Assembly: GCA_913030605.1 (NCBI GenBank)
Contig: CAJWEZ010000019.1
Coordinates: 1 to 64,000, forward strand
Origin: an uncultured Spirochaeta sp.
Lineage (GTDB): Bacteria; Spirochaetota; Spirochaetia; DSM-27196; Alkalispirochaetaceae
Direction: 5' to 3'
Length of the DNA: 64,000 nucleotides
Of the stretch, positions 57,166-64,000 are shown piece after piece (the stretch's first letter is position 1; every line of letters begins with the position of its first letter). The notes under the pieces were generated by a model. The model did not search any database, was not told the origin of the DNA, and was given only the letters and a program-made list of their open reading frames with translations. A program made the translations under genes and the position numbers.

Positions 57166-58868
57166 AGACGTGCTCCGGCCTCGCGGCCAGCACCGGTATC
57201 GCGATCGGCCCGCTCTTTGTGTACCGGCCCGCAGACGTTCGCGTGGAGCGGCGCACCGTGAGGGACGCCGTCGCCGAACAGGTGCGCTACGACGCCGCCC
57301 GCTCGGCGGTTGCCGAGACGCTCCGTCAGATGGCGGAGCGCCTCGAGGCGGCGGGCAAGGAGGAGGAGGCCGGCATCTTCGAGATCCAGCTCGAGTTTCT
57401 CGAGGATCCCACCTTCGGCGATGCCGTCCACACCCGGATCGGCGAGGAGTCGACCAACGCCGAGGCCGCGGTGCGCACCGTCACCGATGAACTCGTCGCC
57501 GAGTTCGCCGAGATCGAGGACGACTACTTTGCCCAGCGCACCGCCGACATCCAGGACCTGGGAGATCGGGTGATCCGCACCCTGAGCGGCGTGACGGACA
57601 CCCCCCTCGATGCCCTCACCGAGCCATCGGTGGTGATCGCCCACGACCTGACGCCGTCGGATACCGCCTCCATGGACCCGGAACGCGTGCTTGCCCTGGT
57701 CACGGAGGTGGGGAGCGCCACCTCCCACACCGCCATTCTTTCCCGCGGCCTGGGGATTCCGAGTATCGTGGGCCTCGGTGCGATGGTCGAAGAACCCGGC
57801 GCCACCGTCATCGTCGACGCGATCAAGGGACGGCTCATCGTTGATCCCGACGAGGAGACGCTGGAACGCTACCGCCGGGAGAAAGCCGCCTGGGACGCCC
57901 GCCGCGACCGGCTCCTGGCGTCGGCGCTGGAACCGGCGGTCACCACCGACGGGGTCTCCGTCGAGGTCGTCGCCAACATCGGATCTGTCGCCGAGGCGCG
58001 ACAGTCCCTGGCGTTCGGCGCCGAGGGCGCGGGCCTGTTGCGCACCGAGTTTCTCTTTCTCGACCGGCCGGACCTGCCGTCGGAGGATGAGCAGTACACG
58101 ATGTACCGGCAGATCGCCGACGCCTACGGCTCCCGTCCGCTCATCGTGCGGACGCTGGACGTCGGCGGCGACAAGCCGATCCCGTCGATCGACCTGGCCC
58201 CCGAGCAGAACCCGTTTCTCGGCCAGCGCGCGATTCGCCTTGCCCTCGCCGACCCCGACCGGCTGCTCTATCCGCAGCTGCGGGCGCTGTTCCGCGCCTC
58301 CGACGGTCGCAACATCAAGATCATGTTCCCCATGGTTGCCACCGCCGGCGAGATCCGGCAGCTGAAGGCGGCGGTCGCAAGCGTCCGTACGGAGCTTCAA
58401 CAGGCGGGAACCCCCTTCGACGGAAGCGTGGAGGTCGGCATCATGGTCGAGATACCCGCGGCGGCCGTCGCGGCCCACAGGCTGGCACCGCTGGTGGATT
58501 TCTTTTCGATCGGGACCAACGACCTCACGCAGTACACGCTCGCCGCGGACCGCACCAACGAGACCGTCGCGCCAATCGCCGACTACTTCGAACCGGCGGT
58601 GGTGGATCTGATCAGGGCGGTTATCGACGCCTCCCATTCCCACGGAATCTGGACGGGAATGTGCGGCGAGATGGCCGGCGATCCGCTCGCCCTGCCCCTG
58701 CTGCTGGGACTCGGACTCGACGAGTTCTCCATGTCGCCGTCGGTGATTCCCGACGCGAAGGACCGACTCCGTCACCTCTCCCGTGAGGAGTGCCGGGACG
58801 TCGCCACGCGCTGTCTGGCGGCGGAATCTGCCTCGCAGATCCGATCAATTCTGGAACAGTACGTCTGA
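57162..58868 (+). CDS. ptsI: PTS enzyme I
   Basis: This 568-residue enzyme I takes phosphate from phosphoenolpyruvate and passes it to HPr. The phospho-His lies at residue 189 in SATSHTAIL. The PEP-binding domain has LLRTEFLFLDR, MFPMVAT, SIGTNDLTQYTL and the catalytic Cys501 in GMCGEMAGD. It has the normal family length and no extra domain. It starts at a GTG overlapping the HPr stop by 4 nt and ends the operon. It is followed by an independently promoted lipoprotein gene. Confidence 0.95.
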   Translation: MKTCSGLAASTGIAIGPLFVYRPADVRVERRTVRDAVAEQVRYDAARSAVAETLRQMAERLEAAGKEEEAGIFEIQLEFLEDPTFGDAVHTRIGEESTNAEAAVRTVTDELVAEFAEIEDDYFAQRTADIQDLGDRVIRTLSGVTDTPLDALTEPSVVIAHDLTPSDTASMDPERVLALVTEVGSATSHTAILSRGLGIPSIVGLGAMVEEPGATVIVDAIKGRLIVDPDEETLERYRREKAAWDARRDRLLASALEPAVTTDGVSVEVVANIGSVAEARQSLAFGAEGAGLLRTEFLFLDRPDLPSEDEQYTMYRQIADAYGSRPLIVRTLDVGGDKPIPSIDLAPEQNPFLGQRAIRLALADPDRLLYPQLRALFRASDGRNIKIMFPMVATAGEIRQLKAAVASVRTELQQAGTPFDGSVEVGIMVEIPAAAVAAHRLAPLVDFFSIGTNDLTQYTLAADRTNETVAPIADYFEPAVVDLIRAVIDASHSHGIWTGMCGEMAGDPLALPLLLGLGLDEFSMSPSVIPDAKDRLRHLSREECRDVATRCLAAESASQIRSILEQYV

Positions 58869-58880
58869 AGCGCGTATGAT
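58852..58880 (+). promoter_or_regulatory. promoter of the 58887 lipoprotein gene
   Basis: TGGAAC (58852-58857, inside the end of ptsI) and TATGAT (58875-58880) are 17 bp apart, and the ATG at 58887 follows after 6 nt. A leaderless transcript is predicted. Confidence 0.55.
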
Positions 58881-58886
58881 TGAGTG

Positions 58887-59750
58887 ATGAAACGATCACT
58901 CAATCTGCGCGTGCTTGCAGCGGCGGCGCTGATAACAACGCTCGTCGGCTGCACAACCCTGGAGTCCGTGGCGGGGGATGCCCTCGGCGCGGCGATCATC
59001 GGAAAATCCACGGAGTCCGCCACTCCCCGGTCGGAGCCGGCGGAGGATACTGGATCCACCGGCGATGCCGACGCCGCGGAAAGCCCCTTCGGCGCCGGTG
59101 ACGGCAGTCTCATGATGCTCCCGCCGGGAGCGGCGTTCCAGATCGTCTGGGCCCAAACCGTGTTTCTCACCAGCTACAACGGCAGCACCGCCGGCTACTC
59201 CCCCGGTGACGGCGTCTACTGGCGCCTGGTCTGGACCGACGGCGCCGGTGCCCGCGATGAGATGGAAATCGAACGGGCGCTCCTCTCCCGGGATGACACG
59301 GGCAGCTGGTGGTACATCAGCCTCTCACACGAGAACTACCGCATTGAGTACGAGTACCTGGTCTCGCCGGACGGGATGGTAACCCGGCTCAAGTACCGCG
59401 ATTCCCAGAACGCGGACACCCGCACCGCCGCAGTAACGGTCAACATCGGGGCCTACGAGAGCGAAGAGGGATTCGGCACGATGGCCCAGGCGATCGCCGA
59501 TGGTGAAGCCGACGGGCTCACGGTCGACCGGTCCTCCGGATCTGTCACCGTCCCCGCCGGAAGCTACTCCGCCGACATCGTCCGCGCCCGCGGGGTGGAC
59601 GAGGAATCCGGTGAGCCGATCAACATGGCGTGGTGGATCGTCGACTCCGTCCCCGGCACAACGGTGAAGTTCTCCTACGACAACGAGATGGGCGAGACCT
59701 ACACCGGAGAACTGCTGGACGCTCGCACCGACTACGTGCCGCGGTTGTAG
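58887..59750 (+). CDS. lipoprotein of unknown function
   Basis: This 287-residue protein has a basic start, a hydrophobic core and a LTTLVGC lipobox-like site (Cys about 22). A low-complexity Glu/Asp/Gly/Ser/Ala linker (about 40-72) precedes a beta-rich domain. The domain contains many Trp and Tyr and the pattern SHENYRIEYEYLVSPDGMV. I do not recognise a family. It may be a periplasmic or outer-membrane-associated beta-sandwich. It lies downstream of ptsI but has its own promoter. Confidence 0.7.
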   Translation: MKRSLNLRVLAAAALITTLVGCTTLESVAGDALGAAIIGKSTESATPRSEPAEDTGSTGDADAAESPFGAGDGSLMMLPPGAAFQIVWAQTVFLTSYNGSTAGYSPGDGVYWRLVWTDGAGARDEMEIERALLSRDDTGSWWYISLSHENYRIEYEYLVSPDGMVTRLKYRDSQNADTRTAAVTVNIGAYESEEGFGTMAQAIADGEADGLTVDRSSGSVTVPAGSYSADIVRARGVDEESGEPINMAWWIVDSVPGTTVKFSYDNEMGETYTGELLDARTDYVPRL

Positions 59751-59794
59751 GAGCCCCGCGGTCGCAGGAGCCCCGCGGCTTTCGGAGCCCCGCG
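59749..59794. repeat. three short GC-rich direct repeats after the lipoprotein gene
   Basis: AGGAGCCCCGCGG occurs at 59749-59761 and 59766-59778, and the 11-bp core GGAGCCCCGCG again at 59784-59794, a period of 17-18 bp. The first copy overlaps the stop codon. Confidence 0.65.
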
Positions 59795-59825
59795 CGACTC
59801 ACCGCATCCCCGCGCGCCGGCACGC

Positions 59826-59854
59826 TGGACAGCACCGCCGGCGCGCGCTATCTT
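59826..59854 (+). promoter_or_regulatory. promoter of the YjfB-like gene
   Basis: TGGACA (59826-59831) and TATCTT (59849-59854) are 17 bp apart, with the ATG at 59862 after 7 nt. No Shine-Dalgarno sequence is seen. Confidence 0.6.
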
Positions 59855-59861
59855 TTGTCAT

Positions 59862-60098
59862 ATGATCGATTCTGTAACCGCAGCCTATGTGGGCATGCAA
59901 CAGGCGCAGGTACAACAGGATGCCGGCATGGCGGTGCTGAAAAGCAGCATCGACCTGGCGGCGAGTCAGGGACAGCAGGTCGCCCGGTTGATCACGAGCG
60001 CCGGCGCCGCGTCCACCGGCGCAACGGAGGCACAGATTCAGCAGGGGCTCGCCATGACCGACCCCAACCTGGGTCAGCGCGTAGACCTGAGCGTCTGA
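59862..60098 (+). CDS. YjfB-family small protein
   Basis: This 78-residue protein is mostly helical and polar. The pattern AAYVGMQQAQVQQDAGMAVLKSS, with Gln-rich heptads, resembles the YjfB 'putative motility protein' family, which often sits near motility genes though the function is unknown. Here it stands alone between a lipoprotein gene and the convergent corA gene. It has a good leaderless promoter. Confidence 0.7.
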   Translation: MIDSVTAAYVGMQQAQVQQDAGMAVLKSSIDLAASQGQQVARLITSAGAASTGATEAQIQQGLAMTDPNLGQRVDLSV

Positions 60099-60121
60099 TC
60101 GCGCCACCGGGCGTGGCCGCC

Positions 60122-60147
60122 CCGGACGCGGCACCGCCGGACGCGGC
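60122..60147. repeat. 11-bp direct repeat before corA stop
   Basis: CCGGACGCGGC occurs at 60122-60132 and 60137-60147 in the convergent gap between the YjfB and corA genes. Confidence 0.6.
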
Positions 60148-60162
60148 TTGTCTTCGCGGCGG

Positions 60163-61254
60163 CTACATCCATCGCCGACGACGGAAGTACCAGATCATCC
60201 CTCCCGCAACGATCGCCATCACCAGAAGAACAGCCGGATACCCCCACCGCCATGCCAGCTCCGGCATGGTGGCGAAGTTCATCCCGTAGATACCCGCGAT
60301 AAACGTCAGGGGAATGAAGATCGTGGCAATGATCGTGAGCGTCTTCATGACCTCGTTCATCGCGGCGCCCGAAATCGCCGTGTAGAGGGGAACCAGCGAC
60401 GCCGCCTGCTCCCTGCGACTCTCCAGGCCATCCTGTACCATCGACGCGTGCTCGAGACAGTCGGAGGCATAGGGACGGACGGCAGCCTCGAACACGCCCT
60501 CCCCGGGACCGAGCTCCGCGGCCAGTTCATCCCGGAGTCCCGCGACCGTCCGCCGCGCCCACACGCTCAGAAGCCGGAGGTCCTGCACCTCCCGGAACAG
60601 GGCTCGGCCCGTGTGTCCCTCCAGGATTCGCTCCTCCACGTCTTCCAGACGATCGAGCAGCAATGCCGATACGCTGCTCCCGGCGTCGGCGACGCCGTCG
60701 ATCATCAGATACGCCAGGTAGTTCGCCGACATCTGCCGCACGCGGCCGGCCCCGTCGCGGATTCGCGCCACAACCGACGCCACCGGCGCGAGCTCGGTCT
60801 CCTGCAGCACCACCACCGTCGATCCGCGCTGCACCAGCGCAAGACGCGTGTGCACCACCTGCTCACCGTCGACGACCGCGAACGGCAGCAGCGCCAGAAA
60901 CCCGTCACCGGCGGCGCGGGACGACTCAAGCGCAGCGATCTTCACCTGATGACCGTCGCTCAGGACGTCCTCCCGTTCCAGGCTGTTGAGGTTCAGGCTG
61001 TCGACCACCGCCAGCGCCGCCGGCCCCACCTCCACACCGGTGATCACCACCAGCCGCACCGCGCCGGTCCGTCCTCCCGCCGCCGCGGGAAGTGCCCCGA
61101 GCTCGTCGGCGGTAACGATGTCGTCGCGGGAGACGCCGGCGGGGCCGTAGTCGCACACCAGCGCCTCGTCCGTTCCGCCCCCGGGGATCGGGTCGAGTCC
61201 CGGTGGGGCGTAAGTGCCTCGCCATTCGCGGTGCCGACGACGGACGGGGCGCAT
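60163..61254 (-). CDS. corA: CorA-type magnesium/cobalt transporter
   Basis: This 363-residue channel has a long cytoplasmic N-terminal domain and two C-terminal helices (about 300-322 and 335-357). The selectivity motif YGMNF lies between them, followed by the MPELAW loop and a basic tail. All hallmarks of CorA/MIT transporters are present. Its ATG overlaps the stop of the upstream barrel gene by one nucleotide (TGATG), so the two are translationally linked. Confidence 0.9.
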   Translation of the reverse strand: MRPVRRRHREWRGTYAPPGLDPIPGGGTDEALVCDYGPAGVSRDDIVTADELGALPAAAGGRTGAVRLVVITGVEVGPAALAVVDSLNLNSLEREDVLSDGHQVKIAALESSRAAGDGFLALLPFAVVDGEQVVHTRLALVQRGSTVVVLQETELAPVASVVARIRDGAGRVRQMSANYLAYLMIDGVADAGSSVSALLLDRLEDVEERILEGHTGRALFREVQDLRLLSVWARRTVAGLRDELAAELGPGEGVFEAAVRPYASDCLEHASMVQDGLESRREQAASLVPLYTAISGAAMNEVMKTLTIIATIFIPLTFIAGIYGMNFATMPELAWRWGYPAVLLVMAIVAGGMIWYFRRRRWM

Positions 61255-62330
61255 CAGAACGCCTCCCCGGCGCTGATGTACGGAGACCCACCCTCGGGAC
61301 TGAAGGCGATGTCGATGCGAAGGTTGAGTTTCTGGTCGGCGTTGAGTGTCACCCGGGCGCCGAGACCCGCTGCGGTCTTGGGATCGAGCCAGTCCATGTC
61401 GATTCCATTGTCACCCACCTGGCCGATCGATGCAAAGGCCACGACGCCGACCCGTCGCCCCAGGGGCATACGGTACTCCACCTGGGCGCTGGCGGCGGCG
61501 GTGTCACGAAAGCGTCCCTCGAGGTAGCCGCGGAACACGCCGTCGCCGCCGAGGGTGGCGAGCTGGTCCCACGTCGGGTCGCCCCAGCTGTGCCGGTATC
61601 GCGACTGGAACGCCACCACGTGCTCCGCAGCTCGGGATCCCTCCCGCCACGGGGAACGGAAGACGCGAAGATCGAACGTGTACGTCCCGAACCCGGCGTA
61701 CTGCGTGACCACCGTATCAACGACCGTTCCGTGGTCCGGATAGAACGCGCCGCCGGTGGAATCCCACACCAGCCGCACGCCACCTCCGAGGCGGCTCCAC
61801 GAATCGAGCGCCAGGTAGGCCCGGTCGTCGCTTTCCAGAATATCGACGGTGCCTCCGTCGAGCATCGGCCCCACAAAGAGATTGCGCCCGATCCGACGAC
61901 TTACGGCCAGGCTCAGCTCACCGTTGGCGGACGTGTACCCGACACCGTCGTCCCGTCGTGTGGCATCGCCGATACCGAAGTACTCCCGCGGGGTTCGGGA
62001 CGCGGCGATGCCCGCCTCCATGCGGTAGCGATCCCGGACGAAGTAGGTATCGGATGAGAGCGCCAGAACAAAGGATCCATTGGAGGTCGCCAGGCCGTTG
62101 ACCGCTGCGGTGTTGGTTCGACGCCCCTCCTTGAGCGCGTCCGGGACGTTCACGTCGGGACCGTAGAATCCGATCCCGGCAAGGCCGAAGATCCCGCCGA
62201 AGTCGGGGGTATAGCCGAGAACCGGAATCGGAACAACGCCCCAGTGACGGGGTTCCGGATCCGGAGATTGTGCAAGGATGGACACCACCGGTGCCGCAAC
62301 CAGGAGAATAACGAGACTGAGCTTGTGCAT
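61254..62330 (-). CDS. surface-antigen (D15-like) outer-membrane barrel protein
   Basis: This 358-residue protein has a signal peptide (about 1-21, ending SILAQ). A barrel of Tyr/Gly/Asp-rich strands follows and ends in a C-terminal Phe, an outer-membrane targeting feature. Segments such as GGAFYPDHGTVVDTV and GGDGVFRGYLEGRFRD resemble Omp85/BamA strand and lid motifs. It is transcribed with corA. The start at 62330 (MHKLSLVILL) gives a clean signal peptide; an upstream start at 62348 does not. Confidence 0.78.
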   Translation of the reverse strand: MHKLSLVILLVAAPVVSILAQSPDPEPRHWGVVPIPVLGYTPDFGGIFGLAGIGFYGPDVNVPDALKEGRRTNTAAVNGLATSNGSFVLALSSDTYFVRDRYRMEAGIAASRTPREYFGIGDATRRDDGVGYTSANGELSLAVSRRIGRNLFVGPMLDGGTVDILESDDRAYLALDSWSRLGGGVRLVWDSTGGAFYPDHGTVVDTVVTQYAGFGTYTFDLRVFRSPWREGSRAAEHVVAFQSRYRHSWGDPTWDQLATLGGDGVFRGYLEGRFRDTAAASAQVEYRMPLGRRVGVVAFASIGQVGDNGIDMDWLDPKTAAGLGARVTLNADQKLNLRIDIAFSPEGGSPYISAGEAF

Positions 62331-62345
62331 GGTACCGGAATGGAA

Positions 62346-62393
62346 CACCGGCCTCCGGTGATTGTGTCACCGACCGGCCCGCTACCGGTCGGT
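62346..62393. other. two inverted repeats in the divergent corA/HisKA_2 gap
   Basis: CACCGG (62346-62351) pairs with CCGGTG (62355-62360), and ACCGACCGG (62369-62377) pairs with CCGGTCGGT (62385-62393). They may be operators for either divergent unit. I see no convincing -10 box here for either gene. Confidence 0.4.
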
Positions 62394-62475
62394 CGGTGAA
62401 CTCCATCATCCAGTGGGCTGGAAAGAACGCCGATAAGTATGGTACATAGGCAGACCTCTGCGCGAATGGGTGTGA

Positions 62476-64000
62476 ATGGGACATCTCCTGCTGGTTGACA
62501 ACGATCCGGATATTCTCGAACTCCTTGAAATGGGCCTGACGGGTGAGGGCTACGAGGTGCGAACCGCGACCAGCGGTGTCGAGGCGCTCCGCTCGATCGA
62601 GGAGGCGATTCCCGACGTCCTCGTCACCGACCTGATCATGCCGAATATCGGTGGGGAGAAACTCCTCAAGATCGTGAACTCGGTTCCCGAATGGCGAACC
62701 ATCCGCACGATCGTGATCTCCGGCGTGGCGATCGAGGCACCGGACCTGCGCGCCCGCACTCCCTGTGACATATACATCGCCAAAGGGCCGATCGCCTCCA
62801 CCCTGCAGTACCTCAAGGATTCCCTGCGCAACTTCGATCGCATGTCCGAGATGGGCAGGACGAGCACGATCGGAGCCGACGGCATCTTTTCCCGGCACAT
62901 CACCCGCGAACTCCTGGAGTTCAAGGAGGATGTCGACCAGATCCTGGACCACATCTCCGATGGTGTCTGCAAGATCGATCGCGAACTCACGCTGGTGTGG
63001 GTGAACCGCGCCTTCGCCACCCTGGTGGGAAAACCGGAGGAGGCGATCCTGGGACGACGAATCGACCGCGTGATCACCACCGACGAGATGCAGTCCCTCC
63101 TCTACCTCGCCGAGCGCCGTGACCCCGACGCGCCGCGGGCGGTTGAGGTCTCACTGGAACCGGGACGCATCGCCCGTGCCACGCTGCTGTACTCGTTCGA
63201 GGAGGACGACGGCTACGCCGCGCTGTTGTGGCTGGATGTCACCGAGCGGCTCCTGCTGGAGGAACAGTACGAGAATATCGTCGAGAGCGCCAACGACCTC
63301 ATCTGGACCACCGATCTCGACGGAACCCTCACCTACGTGAGCCGCGCCGCCGGGCGGATCGTGGGCGTGGAGCCGGAATCGCTCCTCGGCAGACCCCTGT
63401 GGACCGCCTCCTCAATGGTGGAGCCAGACAGCTTCCGCAACGAGGTGGAAGGACTGCTGGCGGCCGCCCGGAACGGCACGCTGGACACACTCGCGGTGAG
63501 CGAATGGCAGCACCACCGAACCGAAGGAGAGCTGCGCTGGGTTCAGACGCGGACCTCGGCGCTCAAAGACCGCGCCGGCAGGATCATCGGACTGCAGGGA
63601 ACGCTCTCGGACATCACCGAACAGCGGAACCTGATGGACGAGAAGGAGGCGCTGCTGCACGAGGTTCACCACCGTGTTCGGGACAATCTGCAGCTCATCG
63701 GAAGCCTGGCACGACTGAGTCGGCCGGAGTTCCTGGAGACGCGCATCGCGGCGCTCAGCGAAGTGTTCGACGAACTGTACCGGGAACGATCGTTCTCCGA
63801 TGTGGATCCGCGGGCGCTGGTGGAACGGGTGGCGCACACGGCGCTCGCAAACCTCGGGAAGTACGCGGTCGACACCGACCGATTCTCGATCACCGTGCCG
63901 TCACTCCCCATGCGGCGGGCGGTACCGGTAGCGCTCCTGGTCAACGAGCTGGTCCAGGATCTCGGCAGGGCGTATCCGGAGTTCGACTCGCGGCTGTTGC
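62476..64000 (+). CDS. REC-PAS-PAS-HisKA_2 protein, cut by the window end
   Basis: About 508 residues are visible. An N-terminal receiver (about 2-115) has LLLVDNDPD, the phospho-Asp in VTDLIMP, ISG and IAKGP. PAS domains lie at about 155-255 and 265-385. HisKA_2 helices follow with HEVHHRVRDNLQLIGSLARL (His about 399; the usual NN is DN here). At the end the N-box reads VNELVQDLGRAYPE, where Asn is replaced by Asp; the rest of the ATPase domain lies outside the window. The third HisKA_2-type protein here, it is divergent from the corA/barrel operon. Confidence 0.85.
   Translation, partial: MGHLLLVDNDPDILELLEMGLTGEGYEVRTATSGVEALRSIEEAIPDVLVTDLIMPNIGGEKLLKIVNSVPEWRTIRTIVISGVAIEAPDLRARTPCDIYIAKGPIASTLQYLKDSLRNFDRMSEMGRTSTIGADGIFSRHITRELLEFKEDVDQILDHISDGVCKIDRELTLVWVNRAFATLVGKPEEAILGRRIDRVITTDEMQSLLYLAERRDPDAPRAVEVSLEPGRIARATLLYSFEEDDGYAALLWLDVTERLLLEEQYENIVESANDLIWTTDLDGTLTYVSRAAGRIVGVEPESLLGRPLWTASSMVEPDSFRNEVEGLLAAARNGTLDTLAVSEWQHHRTEGELRWVQTRTSALKDRAGRIIGLQGTLSDITEQRNLMDEKEALLHEVHHRVRDNLQLIGSLARLSRPEFLETRIAALSEVFDELYRERSFSDVDPRALVERVAHTALANLGKYAVDTDRFSITVPSLPMRRAVPVALLVNELVQDLGRAYPEFDSRLL

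Noticed and set aside
1-64000. tRNA, rRNA, CRISPR arrays, insertion sequences, integrases or phage genes
   Set aside because: None was seen by eye; no transposase-like product and no regularly spaced repeat array is present. A covariance-model scan would be needed to exclude small RNAs.

Overview
The window is a GC-rich (roughly two-thirds G+C by eye), gene-dense stretch of a diderm bacterium. I recognise about 57 protein genes. I see no rRNA, tRNA, CRISPR array, insertion sequence or phage gene. Outer-membrane barrel proteins, several lipoproteins, a GutM/Srl-type PTS, many PAS and seven-helix sensor proteins and a YjfB-type small protein fit a free-living Spirochaetota member (Spirochaetaceae-like). 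That placement is inference from gene content and is not proven here.

Layout. 1-677 holds a partial, low-complexity frame that looks unlike the rest and may be foreign or a chimeric contig end. 647-5397 holds a DeoR regulator, a DUF3592 membrane protein, an SDR, a penicillin-binding or beta-lactamase-fold protein, a dienelactone hydrolase and a UPF0303 protein. 5537-10933 is a signalling island: SpoIIE phosphatase, REC-PAS-GAF-PAS-PAS histidine kinase, response regulator with a degenerate HD-GYP domain, and STAS protein. 11007-17961 holds a membrane LuxR regulator, a barrel protein, an alpha/beta hydrolase lipoprotein, a leucine-rich-repeat lipoprotein, a SulP transporter and FabF. 18064-23746 is a six-gene TetR/HlyD/ABC export operon (YbhGFSR-like). 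23891-31138 holds a GGDEF protein, a GH65 phosphorylase, a HisKA_2 protein, a nitroreductase and an EAL protein. 31171-36919 holds an ABC-F protein, a patatin-barrel protein and an acyl-CoA synthetase. 36937-47160 holds a PDZ/membrane HisKA_2 protein, a nitrilase, an FKBP, two MFS proteins, a sirtuin, a CDP-alcohol phosphatidyltransferase, a methyltransferase and a second SpoIIE phosphatase. 47202-58868 is sugar and polyol metabolism: GPH symporter, lyxose isomerase, PfkB kinase and mannitol-1-phosphate dehydrogenase-like protein, then a complete glucitol-type PTS operon with its own HPr and enzyme I. 58887-64000 holds a lipoprotein, a YjfB protein, CorA with a barrel partner, and a REC-PAS-PAS-HisKA_2 protein cut by the window end.

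Three patterns stand out. (1) The glucitol PTS carries the whole phosphorelay in one operon (EI, HPr, EIIA, EIIB and two EIIC genes), with SrlE split and its halves in reversed order. (2) All three HisKA_2-type proteins keep the phospho-acceptor His region but have lost the N-box Asn of the ATPase domain. (3) Most first genes of transcription units have a sigma70-like -10 box only 5-10 nt before the start codon, so leaderless mRNAs appear to be the rule. Genes inside operons commonly overlap by 4 nt or carry Shine-Dalgarno sequences.
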